Origin: Cryptomeria japonica
Lineage: Eukaryota; Streptophyta; Pinopsida; Cupressales; Cupressaceae
Length of the DNA: 64,000 bases
Assembly (NCBI RefSeq): GCF_030272615.1
Contig: NC_081415.1
Coordinates: 630,765,240 to 630,829,239 of the forward strand
Direction: 5' to 3'
Positions 1 to 10,801 of this stretch are shown here, in pieces. The translations under genes and the position numbers were made by a program. The notes under the pieces are model-generated. The model saw nothing but the letters and a program-made list of their open reading frames with translations. It was not told the origin of the DNA and did not search any database. Position 1 is the first letter of the stretch. Each line of letters opens with the position of its first letter.

Positions 1-407
1 TAGAAGAAATAGGTGGGGATTGGGAGCAAGTGGGATTTGTAAGAGGATTTGACTAGGAGAGAGAATGAGTGAGAGTAATTAAAAATTGAAGAATAATATT
101 AAGTAGGATTGTGAGGGTTTCTAAAATAATTAATTAGATTAATGATGGATTAGGAAAAGGTGATTTGTAGGAATCACATAGATTAATTAATTAATTAAAG
201 GGGGGATTAAGAAGAATTAATTTTTGAGTACTTTAAAAGAAGAAGGGAAAATTGATTTATTAAATAAATCAATTATATTGACTATAGTGATAATATTAAT
301 TAGAATAAATTCAATTAATATTGAGAAAAATAAAGGCTAACACAATTAAATAAATTAATTATGTAGGAGGGTTAAATTAATTAAAATAATTAATTTAAGT
401 GTCTACA
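1..407 (-). mobile_element. 3' LTR of Tat element G2 (first 407 bp; cut by window edge)
   Basis: On the minus strand this begins TGTAGACACTTAAATT at 407 and runs leftward out of the window. It aligns along its whole visible length with 32202-32608, the corresponding start of the other G2 LTR. A polypurine tract lies immediately outside it on the internal side (408-420), which marks it as the 3' LTR of a minus-strand element. It is very AT-rich, with many ATTAATTAA stretches. The far end and the target duplication are not visible. Confidence 0.85.
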
Positions 408-420
408 TTTTGCCCTTCTT
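408..420 (-). other. polypurine tract of G2
   Basis: The minus strand reads AAGAAGGGCAAAA and directly abuts the TG start of the LTR at 407. This is the expected plus-strand primer position of an LTR retrotransposon. It resembles the G1 tract at 20534-20546. Confidence 0.8.
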
Positions 421-672
421 TTACGCAGCAGCAAAAATTGGCGGTGGGTATAAGATAGAAGAAAGAGGATGCCCCGACGTAAAGCATGGGTGGTGAATAC
501 CCCCTTGAGAATTTTTGGATTTTTTTGGATTTTTTTTTGGAAAACTCTTGAAAAGAAGAAAGAAAGATTGAGAATGATAAACAGACAAGAAAGAAAAGAA
601 GAAATGGTTGAGGAAATGTGAGAAGAGATAGAAGAAGGGGAGAGACGGAGGAGTGGGACCGGGAGGGGGCCC

Positions 673-678
673 ATATAA
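673..678 (+). promoter_or_regulatory. TATA-like box upstream of the antisense PMD gene
   Basis: CCATATAAGCC lies about 80 bp before the ATG at 757 and follows a purine-rich, G-rich tract (about 540-670). The position fits a plant core promoter driving the antisense gene from inside the 3' part of retrotransposon G2. No transcript evidence is available. Confidence 0.45.
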
Positions 679-756
679 GCCACACAGGGCTCAATGAAGG
701 GTCATTGTCACACAAAGGTATTGGAGGAGAATAGAGCCCATAGAGCAGAAGGAGAG

Positions 757-3399
757 ATGGATTGCATTCCTACACACAAGCATCGCGTAGAGAGTGTCTG
801 CCAACATGAGAGACTAGTCCACTGCGCCCCACCGGTATGTACCCTAGGCCCACTTTGTGATTTGGTAGTTTAGGGTAAAATTTTAGGGCTAAAATTACGC
901 TAAAAGTTTAGTGGAGCAGACGTGATGATCGTTGTTTTAGCACATGCACCCCTAGGTTAGTGAGAGCATTGGTGAATAACGCCAGTGCCCGTGGGGTTTG
1001 GGGTATTTGGGGCAGTCATACGCGAGTGGCGAAGGCGCCCGTCCTGGTCAGGGGTAGGGTCTAGGTCTGGGGTTGGAGGGGCAGCCTTTGGCACATCCGA
1101 CTGTGGCGTAGCGTGAGTGCCACGGTTTTGGCGCATGCACTAAGTATATCAACACGAGCGCCGAAAGGGATAAATAATGAAGAAGTAGAGGGGTATAAGT
1201 GCAGAAGTTGGGTTAGAGGGTAATATGGATGCCCTAGGCATAGGATAGGGTAGGCTTAGAAAGGATGACATGAGTTAATGGAGTGATTTTCTTGAATGTA
1301 GGTGGACTTAGGACCATTGGGATCGAGGGAGCACTAGCCAATGATGATGAGGCTATACAGGTGATTGGTGACAGACGAGTTGGAGATACTTTGTATAGTG
1401 GGATTGGATTTTGTCAGCCGATGGCTGAGGATTACAACACACACAACTATGATGACTACGTTGTTGGAGAGGTGGGATAATAGGACTTGTACCTTCCATC
1501 TACCCAAGGAGAGGGCACTATCACATTGTTGGACATGTGGAGGATCTCGAAGATCCCCATTCATGGTGTGATTCTTGAGTATAGACTGGATGCAATAGAT
1601 TTCTATCTATGGGAGGTTTGCCAGTGGGATACACTATCGATGGAGGACAAGACACAAATGCACTTAGGGAGAGCGATGGAGATTCAACACATTCCATCAT
1701 TGGTGCTCATGATATGTGGATTCCTTAGTGGATGATTGATTCCCGACTTGGGAGGACATGAGTTTTCGATTGGGTGGAGTCAATGTGTGTACTATATGGT
1801 ACATGATTGTGCAGAGTATGCATGGGGAGCAACGATACTCATGCAGTTGTATCATGACATTCATCTAGTTGTATATCGAGAGTGTGCGAGTCTATTGACA
1901 GGGGTGACCTTGCTTCATATATGGGAGTGGGAGCACATTGTAGTGACTCGACTAGTTGGAATACAAGACAAATGGCCACGATGACCTTATATAGACCGAT
2001 ACAAGGGGATATTGCATTATACTAGAAAGGGAGTTATATGGTTCTAGCAACACATTTTTGATGATCTAATGTAGTTTACATGGAGACCATTTTTGGACAG
2101 CGAGCGATGGAGGGGAGACTGGTAGCTACATTGGGCAAGGGTTGACATGTGGATTTTTGGGAGGTTAGTCTATGTGATGGAGTATTATGTGCCATATAGG
2201 GTGGCTTGACGGTCCGGAGAGGTTCAAGACATAGTGGGTGATGTGCCATTGTACCCACGACTGACATGAGAGGCAGGGCATGGGGGTAGACTATGAGCCC
2301 TTTAGAAGACAGGACTAGCTTTCAGACAACAACCTATATGGTTTGGGATGAGTAGAGGGGTGTGGGAGAGGATCCTGCTATGACAAGAGCCTACAAGTGC
2401 TAGTGGGAGGCCCATTGGCGAGTATGATTGACTATTCCAGGGGTGTTGGAGTACGATGAGCTTCAGCCATTGGTGGATGAGATAGTTGGAGGAGAGGAGG
2501 ATGATCCTGCAAATAGAGCTATGGTGGAAGGAGGTAGGGGTGCCCAGAGGTAGAGGAGGGGAGGAGCATGAGGGAGAGGACCACAGGTGACCATGCCATT
2601 ACAAGCACAGGTACTAGTTGCAGCCATAGGCTAGGTTGTAGGATAGGTAGAGTGGGGAGGTGATGAGGCAGTACCCATGAACATTCCCAATGTACAGGTA
2701 CATGATGTCGGGATGCAGATTGATGACAAGATATCTTGGGGGGAGAATGACAGAGTCATACAGGAGAGGGATACAACCAAGGTGAGGATACAAACCCTCA
2801 AGGAGGAGATGCAGGTGGAGAGAGCGAGGGTGGACAACCTGTAGGCTGAGGTGGGGAGGTTGCAGAGGGAGCTAGATGATTTGACAGAGAGCCTTCAGAG
2901 GGCTTAGAATGAGGTGGATGACTTGCAGAGGGAGGGGGGGATGTTGGAGGAGGCGAGGATGGGGACAGTGGTTGGAGAGCTACAAAGTACACTTCCATAG
3001 CAGGATGAGGATTTAGAGAGTCTCTGGGTCAAAGTGCAGAGAGAAGAGGCGGATGTGACTCACCTGTGAGGAGAGAGGGATACAACACAACATATGCTAG
3101 TCCCCGCAGGGATAGGTCAGATGTATGCAAATATGATGCAACAGTGGGAGAGGGAAGAGAGAGTAGGGCAGGAGGCTCCATACTATAGGGGATTATACCA
3201 TAGAGTCGTCCCAGCTGAGCAGAGGGCAACAACATGCACAAAGAGTGTGTGATCGCATAGGACATATAGTCAGCACCCGAGTCAGAGTCAGCAGATAGGG
3301 GGGTCAGTGGGTATGAGGCCATTGAGGACAAGGGTTGCAGGACCATCCAGGGGAGGAGGAGGAGATGAGGAGGTTCCTAGAGAGATAGGGGAGAGCTAG
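757..3399 (+). pseudogene. antisense extra gene of G2: plant mobile domain (PMD) protein with coiled-coil tail, intron-containing, decayed
   Basis: Exon 1 (757-834) is open for 26 codons from ATG. Joining 834 to 1302 across a GTATGT...TAG intron keeps the frame and gives VDLGPLGSREH after the junction. PMD hallmarks follow: LLERWDNRTCTFHLP (about 1467-1505), GEGTITLLDMWRI, then YAWGATILMQLYHD (about 1827) and MEYYVPYRVA (about 2177). From about 2440 comes an acidic and R/G-rich linker. A Q/E/R-rich heptad region (2677-3060) and a GGGGDEE tail ending at TAG 3397 complete it. Frameshifts occur near 1500 and between 2340 and 2440. Stops such as 2842, 2905, 2998 (TAG) and 3067, 3250 (TGA) all fit C-to-T change of CAG or CGA. 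PMD proteins include the host silencing factors MAIN/MAIL1 and transposon-borne relatives. Function here is unknown. The gene lies antisense to pol, between integrase and the PPT. Confidence 0.75.
835..1301 (+). other. candidate spliceosomal intron of the antisense PMD gene
   Basis: The donor CCG|GTATGT and acceptor TTTTCTTGAATGTAG|GTG bound a 467-bp segment. Removing it joins exon 1 to the PMD frame in phase 0. Being antisense to the retrotransposon, the intron would not be spliced from the genomic RNA, which explains how it could survive retrotransposition. The splice sites are read by eye only. Confidence 0.6.
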
Positions 3400-3909
3400 C
3401 TCTGTGTGACATTGTATATTATTTTGACCCTTCAGGGAAACTATTGTACCATGATTGTCATATTCATTTTTAAGATATATATGATGTATGGTTTTTGGTG
3501 GTGTTTATGCATGCATGTACTTTATTATGGACATTATGATAGACATTGTTTATTGTTTATGATGTGATATATTGATGATGATTATGCATGTGTTGTGTTG
3601 ACCTATTTATGATGTAGGATGGATGCTTATATATGCATGTGCTTATGATATGTTATTGACACCTTGATGGATGCATGATGATTATCTCAACTTATATGAG
3701 CTATATGGATATATATTTTTTGTATTTTACGATGCATATTATAAAATGTTTGATGCATGATGTATTATTTTTGGATTCTTTGATGAATTTGAAGAAAGGA
3801 AGGATTTATAATATATGATGCCTAGTTGCTATTTGTTTGTAATGGACCAAAATTTGAAAATGCATAATTTGATTAAATGGATTGATCTATAATGAATATG
3901 TACACTATT

Positions 3910-4075
3910 ATGGATAATGCAACAAAATTTGTAATGCAAGCTAAATGATGGACACACCATACAAAGTAAAAATGGATAATGCAACAAACTTTGTAATGCA
4001 AACTTAATGATGTACACACCATACAAAATAAAAATGAATAATGCATCACACAAAATAAAAATGAATAATGCACCT
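3910..4075 (+). repeat. 62-bp tandem repeat, two full and two truncated units
   Basis: Units start ATGGATAATGCAACAAA at 3910 and 3972 (period 62). They are followed by shortened ATGAATAATGCA units at 4034 and 4061. The repeat is local to the G2 3' region. Confidence 0.8.
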
Positions 4076-4445
4076 ATATGGACAATGTAGAATTTTTGAG
4101 AATATGCCAATCATAATATAATGACTTGAGGTGGGATATAAGAAAATGGGGGGATTAAATTGAGGTCTCCAAAATGTGAAAGGGGGAAATGATCAGAAAA
4201 ATGCAATGATAGTAAATGGATAGGGAGATTTGTTGTGCACAAAATGTGGAGAGCCAACCTAGTTTGATATTTCCAAGGGTAGTCTACACCACTGATTATA
4301 GGAACCAGGATGTCATGAAAAACCCAACGTGTTGACTGACTCTCAGACAAACAGTTATGCCTTGCACACAACCATGCAAGTGTTGATAAACATTAATGCA
4401 GGGTTGTCGGTTCGTACAAGGAAAACCTTCAAATATGCCATACCA

Positions 4446-4487
4446 CAAAAACATGCCCCAGTATACAAAAACATGCCCCAGTATACA
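4446..4487 (+). repeat. short tandem duplication (about 19 bp x 2)
   Basis: ACATGCCCCAGTATAC occurs twice in a row, separated by AAAA, within otherwise unrecognised sequence. Confidence 0.75.
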
Positions 4488-5270
4488 CCAGTCCATAACA
4501 TATTAGGATATAGAAGATCCTGACAGCCGTAAGTAGGTGTAGTCTTGGGATAGCAATTGGCACATGACCAACTAACATCTCTTGCCAAGAGTAAGACTTA
4601 GGATTGTGGATAAATTGTCAGACTAGGGAAGGATGTATCTCGATGGGAAAGAGTGACTGATGGATCTGAACAGGCAATAGAGCAGATGACATGGACACCT
4701 GAGTGCATATATGACACTTGACTATTGAGACTTGATGGAGTACATGTGGATGAGTGTTTGGATATCATGCAAGTCAAGAAGAAGATTAAGCTCAGGACTG
4801 GGAATTAAGCTCAGTTTCATGGGATGAAAGCTCAGTTTGATGGAATGATCCTTATTCATTATTTAGGAAAAGATGCATTGTCATATGGGTAATCTGTCTA
4901 TTGAAGGAATTTCAGTGGATGAGTGGATAATTTTCTTGTTAGAATGAATCAGACAATCGACAACAAATAGGGTGATGGATGCCATGGTAGAATTTTTATG
5001 CAGTGGCGTGGATTAGAGAATATGGATATCGGGTGGGTGGGTGGTGAAGATAGAGTCTAACCTGATAGATGATGGATCCAAAATATTTACCTTGATGCCT
5101 ATGAATAGGTTTTCACCAAGGTACTTTCCCATAGCGCCACAAAGTGGTTTTCACTGATGGACGAATTGATTTTTATCTTTACTTTTTTCTTTTTTCATTT
5201 TTTTGTATTTTTCTTGATTTTTGAGTTTTTGTATTTTTTGTTTTTTAGACAATTGGCGACCCTCTCAGGA

Positions 5271-6293
5271 CTAGGCATAAAATCTCTTCAGGTGCATAAT
5301 GTTCATAGGATCATCCAAGGGATCTCGTTTGGGAGTAGCCAAATGATATGCCCTTGATCCATATTTTTCTATGATTACGTAAGGTCCAAGCCAATTAGGC
5401 TCGAACTTGCCTTTCTTTTCTCTTTCTTTAAGATTTTTCTGATTTTCCATAAGGACAAGATCACCAACTTCAAATTCCTAGGTTTTGACCTTCTTGTTGT
5501 AGCTCAAGCATAAACAATTTTGATATACCCGGAGATGGTTCAAGGCCTTAAGGCACCTTTCATCCAACAATTCTAGCTCTTGTAGCCTGGCAACTCTATA
5601 TTCCTCATCAAGGAGGATATTTTGCAAGGATACCCTTAGGGAGGGTATCTCTATCTCAAGAGGGAGGACAACTTCAAATCCAAAGACAAGGGAATATGGA
5701 GTGGCACCTGTGTGTGTGCGGATGGAGTGTGGTAAGACCACAAAGCAGGATGGAGTTGGAGATTCTAGTCACAACCATCTTTATTGACTGTCTTTTAAAG
5801 GATTTTGGTTAAGGTCTGATTAGAAGCCTCAACTTGACCATTGCCTTGTGGGTAATAGGGGCTGGAGAAGCAGTGTTGGATATCAAAATTCTAACAGAGC
5901 TCTTTAACATCTTGATTCTTCAAGGGTCTGCCATTATCTGTGATAATAACCTTGGGGATTCCATATCGACATATCAAATAGTTGAGAATGAATTTAGAGT
6001 TCTGTTTCCCTATGGTGAAGGTAAGAGGGATAACCTCCACCCATTTGGTGAAGTATTATGTGGCGGTAATGATGAATTTATGGCCATTGGAGGATGCAGG
6101 ATGGATTTTCCCAATGAGATAGAGCCCCCATTGTGAGAAGGGACAGGGTCAGATAAAAGGCTACAGATCCTATGATGGAGTGTGAATTTTGTCACCATGC
6201 TTCTGACAAGGGATACATTTCTTCACATAATTATATGCATCTTATTCCATTGTAGGCCAGTAGTATCCTATTTGCAAGAGATTTTTATCCATA
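5271..6293 (-). pseudogene. G2 integrase (C-terminal three quarters) and pol terminus
   Basis: Reading leftward from 6293, the minus strand gives LLQIGYYWPTME, the zinc region ending CIPCQKHG, GLYLIGKIHPASSNGHKF, YFTKWVEVIPL, ITDNG and GQVEASN. These are the HHCC end and D-D-E core of a Ty3/gypsy integrase. The frame at 5478-5741 carries THTGATPYSLVFGFE. The GPY/F-type tail (EPNWLGPYVIIEKYG) and LKRFYA then end at TAG (5271-5273). Several stops and at least one frame change break it. The N-terminal part of the domain is separated by the LTR insertion at 6299: HSSGLT on the far side (around 8045 and 22340) continues here. Integrase would insert the cDNA copy of G2. Confidence 0.85.
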
Positions 6294-6298
6294 GTGAG
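6294..6298 (+). other. target-site duplication GTGAG, left copy
   Basis: GTGAG immediately precedes the TG of the LTR at 6299. The same five bases follow the CA ends of both G1 LTRs (8039-8043 and 22334-22338). All three copies fit the same codons of the G2 pol gene. Confidence 0.85.
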
Positions 6299-6777
6299 TG
6301 TAGTCACATAAATCTGTCCACTTAATTAAATGAATACTTAGTATTTATTTGATTATTTAATCATCAATTAATAATTAATTAAATTAATATTTAATTAATT
6401 CATCTTAACCCTCTTCTCCTATTAATTAAATAAATTATTCAATTTATTTGATTTAATTCACTTAACCAAATTCAGACCATTAATTAAATAAATAAATCAT
6501 ATATATTTAATTAAATATTCTCTCACATTTAAATAAATTAATATTTATTTAAATCCCCCAAAATCCCACCTCTCACATTTAAATAAATTAACATTTATTT
6601 AAATCACCTTTATCCTCTACCCACTTGCATTTTCCTACAAATGCAAGTTGCACAATTATTTTAAATAAATAATTTATTTAAATCACCTTTATCCTCCACC
6701 CACTTGTATTTTCCTACAAAAGCAAGTTGCACAACTATTTTAAATAAATTATTTATTTAAAATCCTATTTATACTCA

Positions 6778-7010
6778 CCCACTTGAAACCTTTAATGGTT
6801 TCCCTTAAAGTCTTCAAACTTGATGGCTTCCTTCTATAGTCTTCTTAAGCCTTTAATGGTTTCCCTTAAAGTCTTCAAACTTGATGGCTTTAAAGTCTTC
6901 AAACTTAATGGCTTCCCTTAAAGTCTTCTTAAGACTTTAATGGTTTTCCTTAAAGTCTTCAAGCCTTTAATGGTTTCCCTCAAAGTCTTCAAGCATTTTA
7001 ATGCTTTATC
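6778..7010 (+). repeat. minisatellite inside the left G1 LTR
   Basis: The core AAAGTCTTCAAACTTGATGG recurs with variants. AAAGTCTTC occurs six times here, against about eight in the right LTR. It is interleaved with CTTTAATGGTTTCCCTT. Confidence 0.8.
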
Positions 7011-7632
7011 TTCCTTTTTTCTCATTTAAATAAATTAATATTTATTTGAATATTTATCCAAATGCAAATTACACCATTTAATTGAAATAAATGATTTTAT
7101 TTTAATTTAAAATACCAAAATTTCTCCCACTTGCATTTTCCTACAAAATCCACTTGCATGCCCAAACCCCTTCTAGATTCTTCTAAACCCTTCCTAATTA
7201 ACCTAATCCATCCCCTAAATATTGTCACATTCCTAAGCAAATTGGAGTCACTTCTCAAAGACTCCAAAGTCTTTGAAAAGCAATTAATGCTTTGTGTGTT
7301 CAACAAATTAACCTCTAAAGTCTTCCAAACCACTTATGGCTCTTACATGACCATTAATGGTTAGTTTCACTTGCACCCATGGTTAAGGACTTTGACCCCT
7401 AACTTAACCCTCATGTAACCCATGTGTCTCTTCAAAGCATTTATTTCTTTGACTAGGGTAACCATCATGTCCCCTTGAGCATTTAATGCTCCTTATCTCT
7501 CCTCTCAAACCTCCTCATGGTGACACTTGTCAACATGGGATTGGGTTGAAAGTCTCACATGGATTGAATATCTTTCAATCCTAACCCTTGTTAAGATTAC
7601 TCAATCTTAACCCTTCATTTCCCCATTTCTTC

Positions 7633-7640
7633 TATAAATA
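7633..7640 (+). promoter_or_regulatory. TATA box of the left G1 LTR
   Basis: TATAAATA is followed by GAACCC. The identical box lies at 21928-21935 in the other LTR. It sits about 400 bp from the LTR end, consistent with a U3-R-U5 layout in which R starts roughly 30 bp downstream. Confidence 0.65.
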
Positions 7641-8038
7641 GAACCCTTCTCCTCAAGCAAAGGAGGAAGCATTAGAGTATTGTTGTTATACTGGCATTAG
7701 CATAGAGCTTTCTCACAACATCACTATCTACACTTGCATAGCATTTGCTTATCATATTCAACTATCTTGAATCTCCATATGACATCCATGGCTAGTGCTA
7801 AAAGCTGAGAGCTACACTCATTTGGGACTTGGAGAGGAGAGGAACAAGGGAGGAGCAACTATGAGCATCTTGATTAGCTATTTTATTCTATGTTTATATG
7901 CTTTCTATTTCATGCTTAATATCTCTCTTGATATGCCTGTTTAGGATAATCTTTTGTTGTTAACACTAACGTTTGTTTCTTGTGCTCTTGTGTGTGTTGC
8001 CATCAAACAAATTTTCTAATCCTTTTTGCAGAGCATCA

Positions 8039-8043
8039 GTGAG
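8039..8043 (+). other. GTGAG, second copy, right of the left LTR
   Basis: It directly follows the CA end of the LTR at 8038 and precedes ACCACTTGAG, exactly as at 22334. Together with 6294-6298 it makes a complete target duplication around this single LTR. Confidence 0.85.
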
Positions 8044-10473
8044 ACCACTTGAGTGTGCCCCACAGATACCTTTGTGCACTTTACGTAGTGCCCATTCAAC
8101 CTCCTGTTTATCTAGACACCTTAGGAGGGAACCATCAAAATGCCTTCTAAATAGGGTGTCTCCAAGGATAGTGTAATGGGAACAACGATGGATAAAGGTT
8201 TGTTGTTGGGTTTTGGTGAAGTGTGGAGGAATGGTGTTATCTCTCAGGTAAGTGAAGGTCTCTTGATACCAAGGGGATTCAGGACCAACGAGTACACACA
8301 CCATTCTAGACTCAGGTAGGTCATATGTCGGTATGAGGAGTTGCTCGACCAAAAACTCACATTTCTGACTATGTGTTGGCATCTGAAGGAGGGAACCAAT
8401 AGTGGCCAATGCATCTACAGCTCTATTGTTTGTGACAAAAAATATGCCTACCCCCAATGCATTCTGGGTGTGAGAACAATCAAAATACAATTTCGATGTG
8501 GAAGACATAGTGACATTCATTATGGATTCATCTGGAAATTCAGTGAGGATAGGGTGGTCACCTTGAAGCGGAGCGTCGACCATCTGATCTGCTATCACTT
8601 GTCCTTTGATTGCTTTTCTATCTACATATTCGATGTCGAACTCACTTAGTAACATGACCCATTTAGCAGTTCTCCCAGTGAGAGCAGCCTTTGATAAGAG
8701 ATACTTGAGAGGGTCGATCTTAGCAATCAATTTTGTTTTGTTGTTAAGCATGTAGTGTTGGAGTTTTTGTGTGTTGAAGACGAGTGCTAAGCATGCTCTT
8801 TCAGTAGGGGTATAATTGAGCTCATACCCTACTAATGTGCGACTGGTGTAGTATATAGCATGCTCTTTTCCTTGATCATATGTCTGTGCTAATAATGCCC
8901 CCAGTGCCACTACAGTTGCTGGTATGTACAAAAGGATTGGATGTCATGGAATGGAAGGCATAAGAACCAGAGGTGATGTGAGGTATTCTTTGAGTTTCTC
9001 AAAAGCCTTTTGACATAGGCAGTCCCATTTGAATTTGGTATCCTTGCGTAGTAAGTGTGCAAATGGGTGACATTTATCCGCGAGCTGTGAGATGAAGCAT
9101 CTGATGGATTGTAGATTTCCTTGGATGTTGCACACTTATCTGAGAGTCTTCCAGGGAAGAATTTCCATGATAGCTTTCACATTTGCAGGATCAACCTTTA
9201 TGCCTCTATGGGAAATAATCAAACCTAACAGTTTCCCAGATGTAACACCAAAGACACATTTATTGGGATTAAGGCGCAACTTATACTTTTCTAATCTCTC
9301 AAAGATTTGCCTTAAGATAGTGATGTGTTCATGTCTTGTCTTGGAATTTCCTAGGAGATCATCCACATAATCCTCCATTATTTTATGCAAAATGTCATGG
9401 AAAATTGTTATCATTTCTCGTTGATATGTTGCTTCAGCGTTCTTGAGACCAAAAGGCATGACTTGATAACAAAAGGTGCCCCATGGTGTTGTGAATGTTG
9501 TTTTTTGTTGGTCCTCTTCTGCGATGCTGACCTGATTGTATTAAAAAAATCCATCCATCCGTGATAACATTTCATTTCCCATTGTGAGATCTACAATCAT
9601 GTCTATGTTGGGGAGCGGGAAGTCATCCTTAGGGCAGGCTTTATTCAAGTCTTGGAAATCTCTGCAAATGTGGATGCCCCCAGTAGCTTTTCTGATAGGG
9701 ACAATGTTAGATACCCACTCAGGATAATCTATTGGTTTTATGAATCCCGTATCCAGCATATTTTGAAGCTTTGCTTGGACAAGGAGTGCAATATGTGGAT
9801 GCATCTTGCATAATTCCTGGTTTATAGGTTTAGCATCTGGATTAACAACAAGATTGTGGACTACTAAGTTGGGATCAAGACCTGGCATGTCAACATATGA
9901 CCAGGAAAAGTTGATCTTTGTTTCTGTGAGAAAAGTGATAAAGTTTTGTTCTCTTGATTCGAAAAGAACTTAGCAATGGCCACGTTCTTTGGGGTGTCTT
10001 CAGTGCCCACATTGATAGTGTTTGTTTCCTCTATCAGTAAAGTTGACATGTCTTGTTGTGGGGGAACAATGGTAGGGAGGTCAAGTCCCTCATCCTCAAG
10101 TGCCTGATCTAGGTTTTCACTTGTGGATACACCCTTTGTTTTTACTTTTTCCTCATCCAAAGGTACCTCAAGAAGGTTTTCACCTAAGGAATCATGATTT
10201 TTATTTTATTATCTTTTTGTGACTAAGGGCATTGACCTGACTACCAAAGTATCCTTTCTCATGTAGTTGAATCCCATGAATTTTGTTGCAGTCTTCTAAA
10301 TTGCACATAGTCATGAGAGCCATGAGAGCATTATCATCAACACATATGTCCAAAGCGGGTTTGTCTCGTTGGTCCCAATCTATAAGATCAGGGTAGACAA
10401 GTTGCAACTCATGTGGAGTGGAAGGGATTATGGGGGTGATGGTGTTGATATGGATATCGAATAAGATGTCATC
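8039..10473 (-). pseudogene. G2 pol, duplicate copy A: RT, RNase H and deleted second RNase H
   Basis: This minus-strand copy parallels 22334-25020. From the right come the LIDWDQRDKPALDIC segment, RT with PGLDPNLVVHNL, PKDDFPLPNIDMIVDL, MPFGLKNAEATYQR and the catalytic YVDDLL (about 9350-9380), then gypsy RNase H (YTSRTLVGYELNYTPTERACLAL). A 321-codon open frame (7966-8931) fuses that RNase H to the end of the second RNase H. About 272 bp present in copy B (22731-23001) are missing, removing the middle catalytic acidic residues while keeping frame. Stops and frame changes occur elsewhere. The copy ends abruptly at 10473, where G1 leader sequence begins. Confidence 0.85.
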
Positions 10474-10578
10474 CTAAGAGACACATCTACGCAGGTTAAA
10501 ACTAGTTCATGAGTGAATCCTCTCATCCTAAGAGACACATCTATGCAGGTTAAAACTAGTTCATGAGTGAATCGTCTC
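10471..10578 (+). repeat. 54-bp tandem duplication at the G2/G1 junction
   Basis: ATCCTAAGAGACACATCTA begins two consecutive 54-bp units (10471-10524 and 10525-10578) that differ at two positions. The first unit overlaps the point where homology to G2 copy B stops, so the duplication marks the rearrangement breakpoint. Confidence 0.8.
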
Positions 10579-10801
10579 ATTACTAGGTAGTTAAATCTGT
10601 AACACATCTTAGATTTCTCTACACCTTATCACATCAAAACTTATCAAACAAACAAGCAATTCAAAGAAGGAATTTCGGTTACATCCACCTTAAAGGTGCT
10701 AGAGATCCACGTGCAACACAATTCACCAACCATCAATCTCTCATTTCAACAAAAACTCATCATCATTTTCACACAACTTCAACAAAAAGCTTATAAACAA
10801 A
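10579..10801 (+). other. 5' leader of G1
   Basis: This is noncoding, A/C-rich sequence leading into the gag ATG at 10802. No LTR end and no tRNA-complementary primer site precede it. The true 5' LTR-PBS junction of G1 has therefore been lost or replaced. Confidence 0.6.

Larger units (their letters stand above)
3400..5270. other. G2 3' noncoding region between the PMD gene and integrase
   Basis: This 1.9-kb AT-rich stretch has no coding homology that I can recognise. The first part (3420-3830) is rich in TGATG/ATGCATG words and may be the 3' flank of the antisense gene. It also contains the two short repeat blocks listed separately and a T-rich run at 5160-5247. The short reading frames across it have no recognisable motifs. 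Confidence 0.5.
6299..8038 (+). mobile_element. left LTR of the G1 family, behaving as a solo LTR inside G2 pol
   Basis: It starts TGTAGTCACATAAATC and ends GAGCATCA. It matches the LTR at 20547-22333 almost base for base, apart from a few substitutions and a different minisatellite length (1740 versus 1787 bp). There is no PPT on its left and no PBS on its right; instead GTGAG flanks both sides and G2 pol resumes at 8039. That is the signature of a solo LTR and not of an intact 5' LTR. It contains a TATA box at 7633. Confidence 0.85.

Noticed and set aside
1334-1564. Minus-strand frame opposite the PMD region
   Set aside because: It overlaps the plus-strand PMD frame, which has clear domain motifs; the minus frame has none.
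7973-9370. Plus-strand frames of 67-102 codons within the G2 pol copies
   Set aside because: They are shadows of the minus-strand RT and RNase H frames and lack any motif.
6299-10473. A single 4.2-kb LTR containing captured pol sequence
   Set aside because: The two copies are co-linear to 10473, but CA plus GTGAG at 8038-8043 and 22333-22338 fits an LTR end with target duplication. Pol sequence continues naturally from G2 on the right side, so it is flanking sequence.
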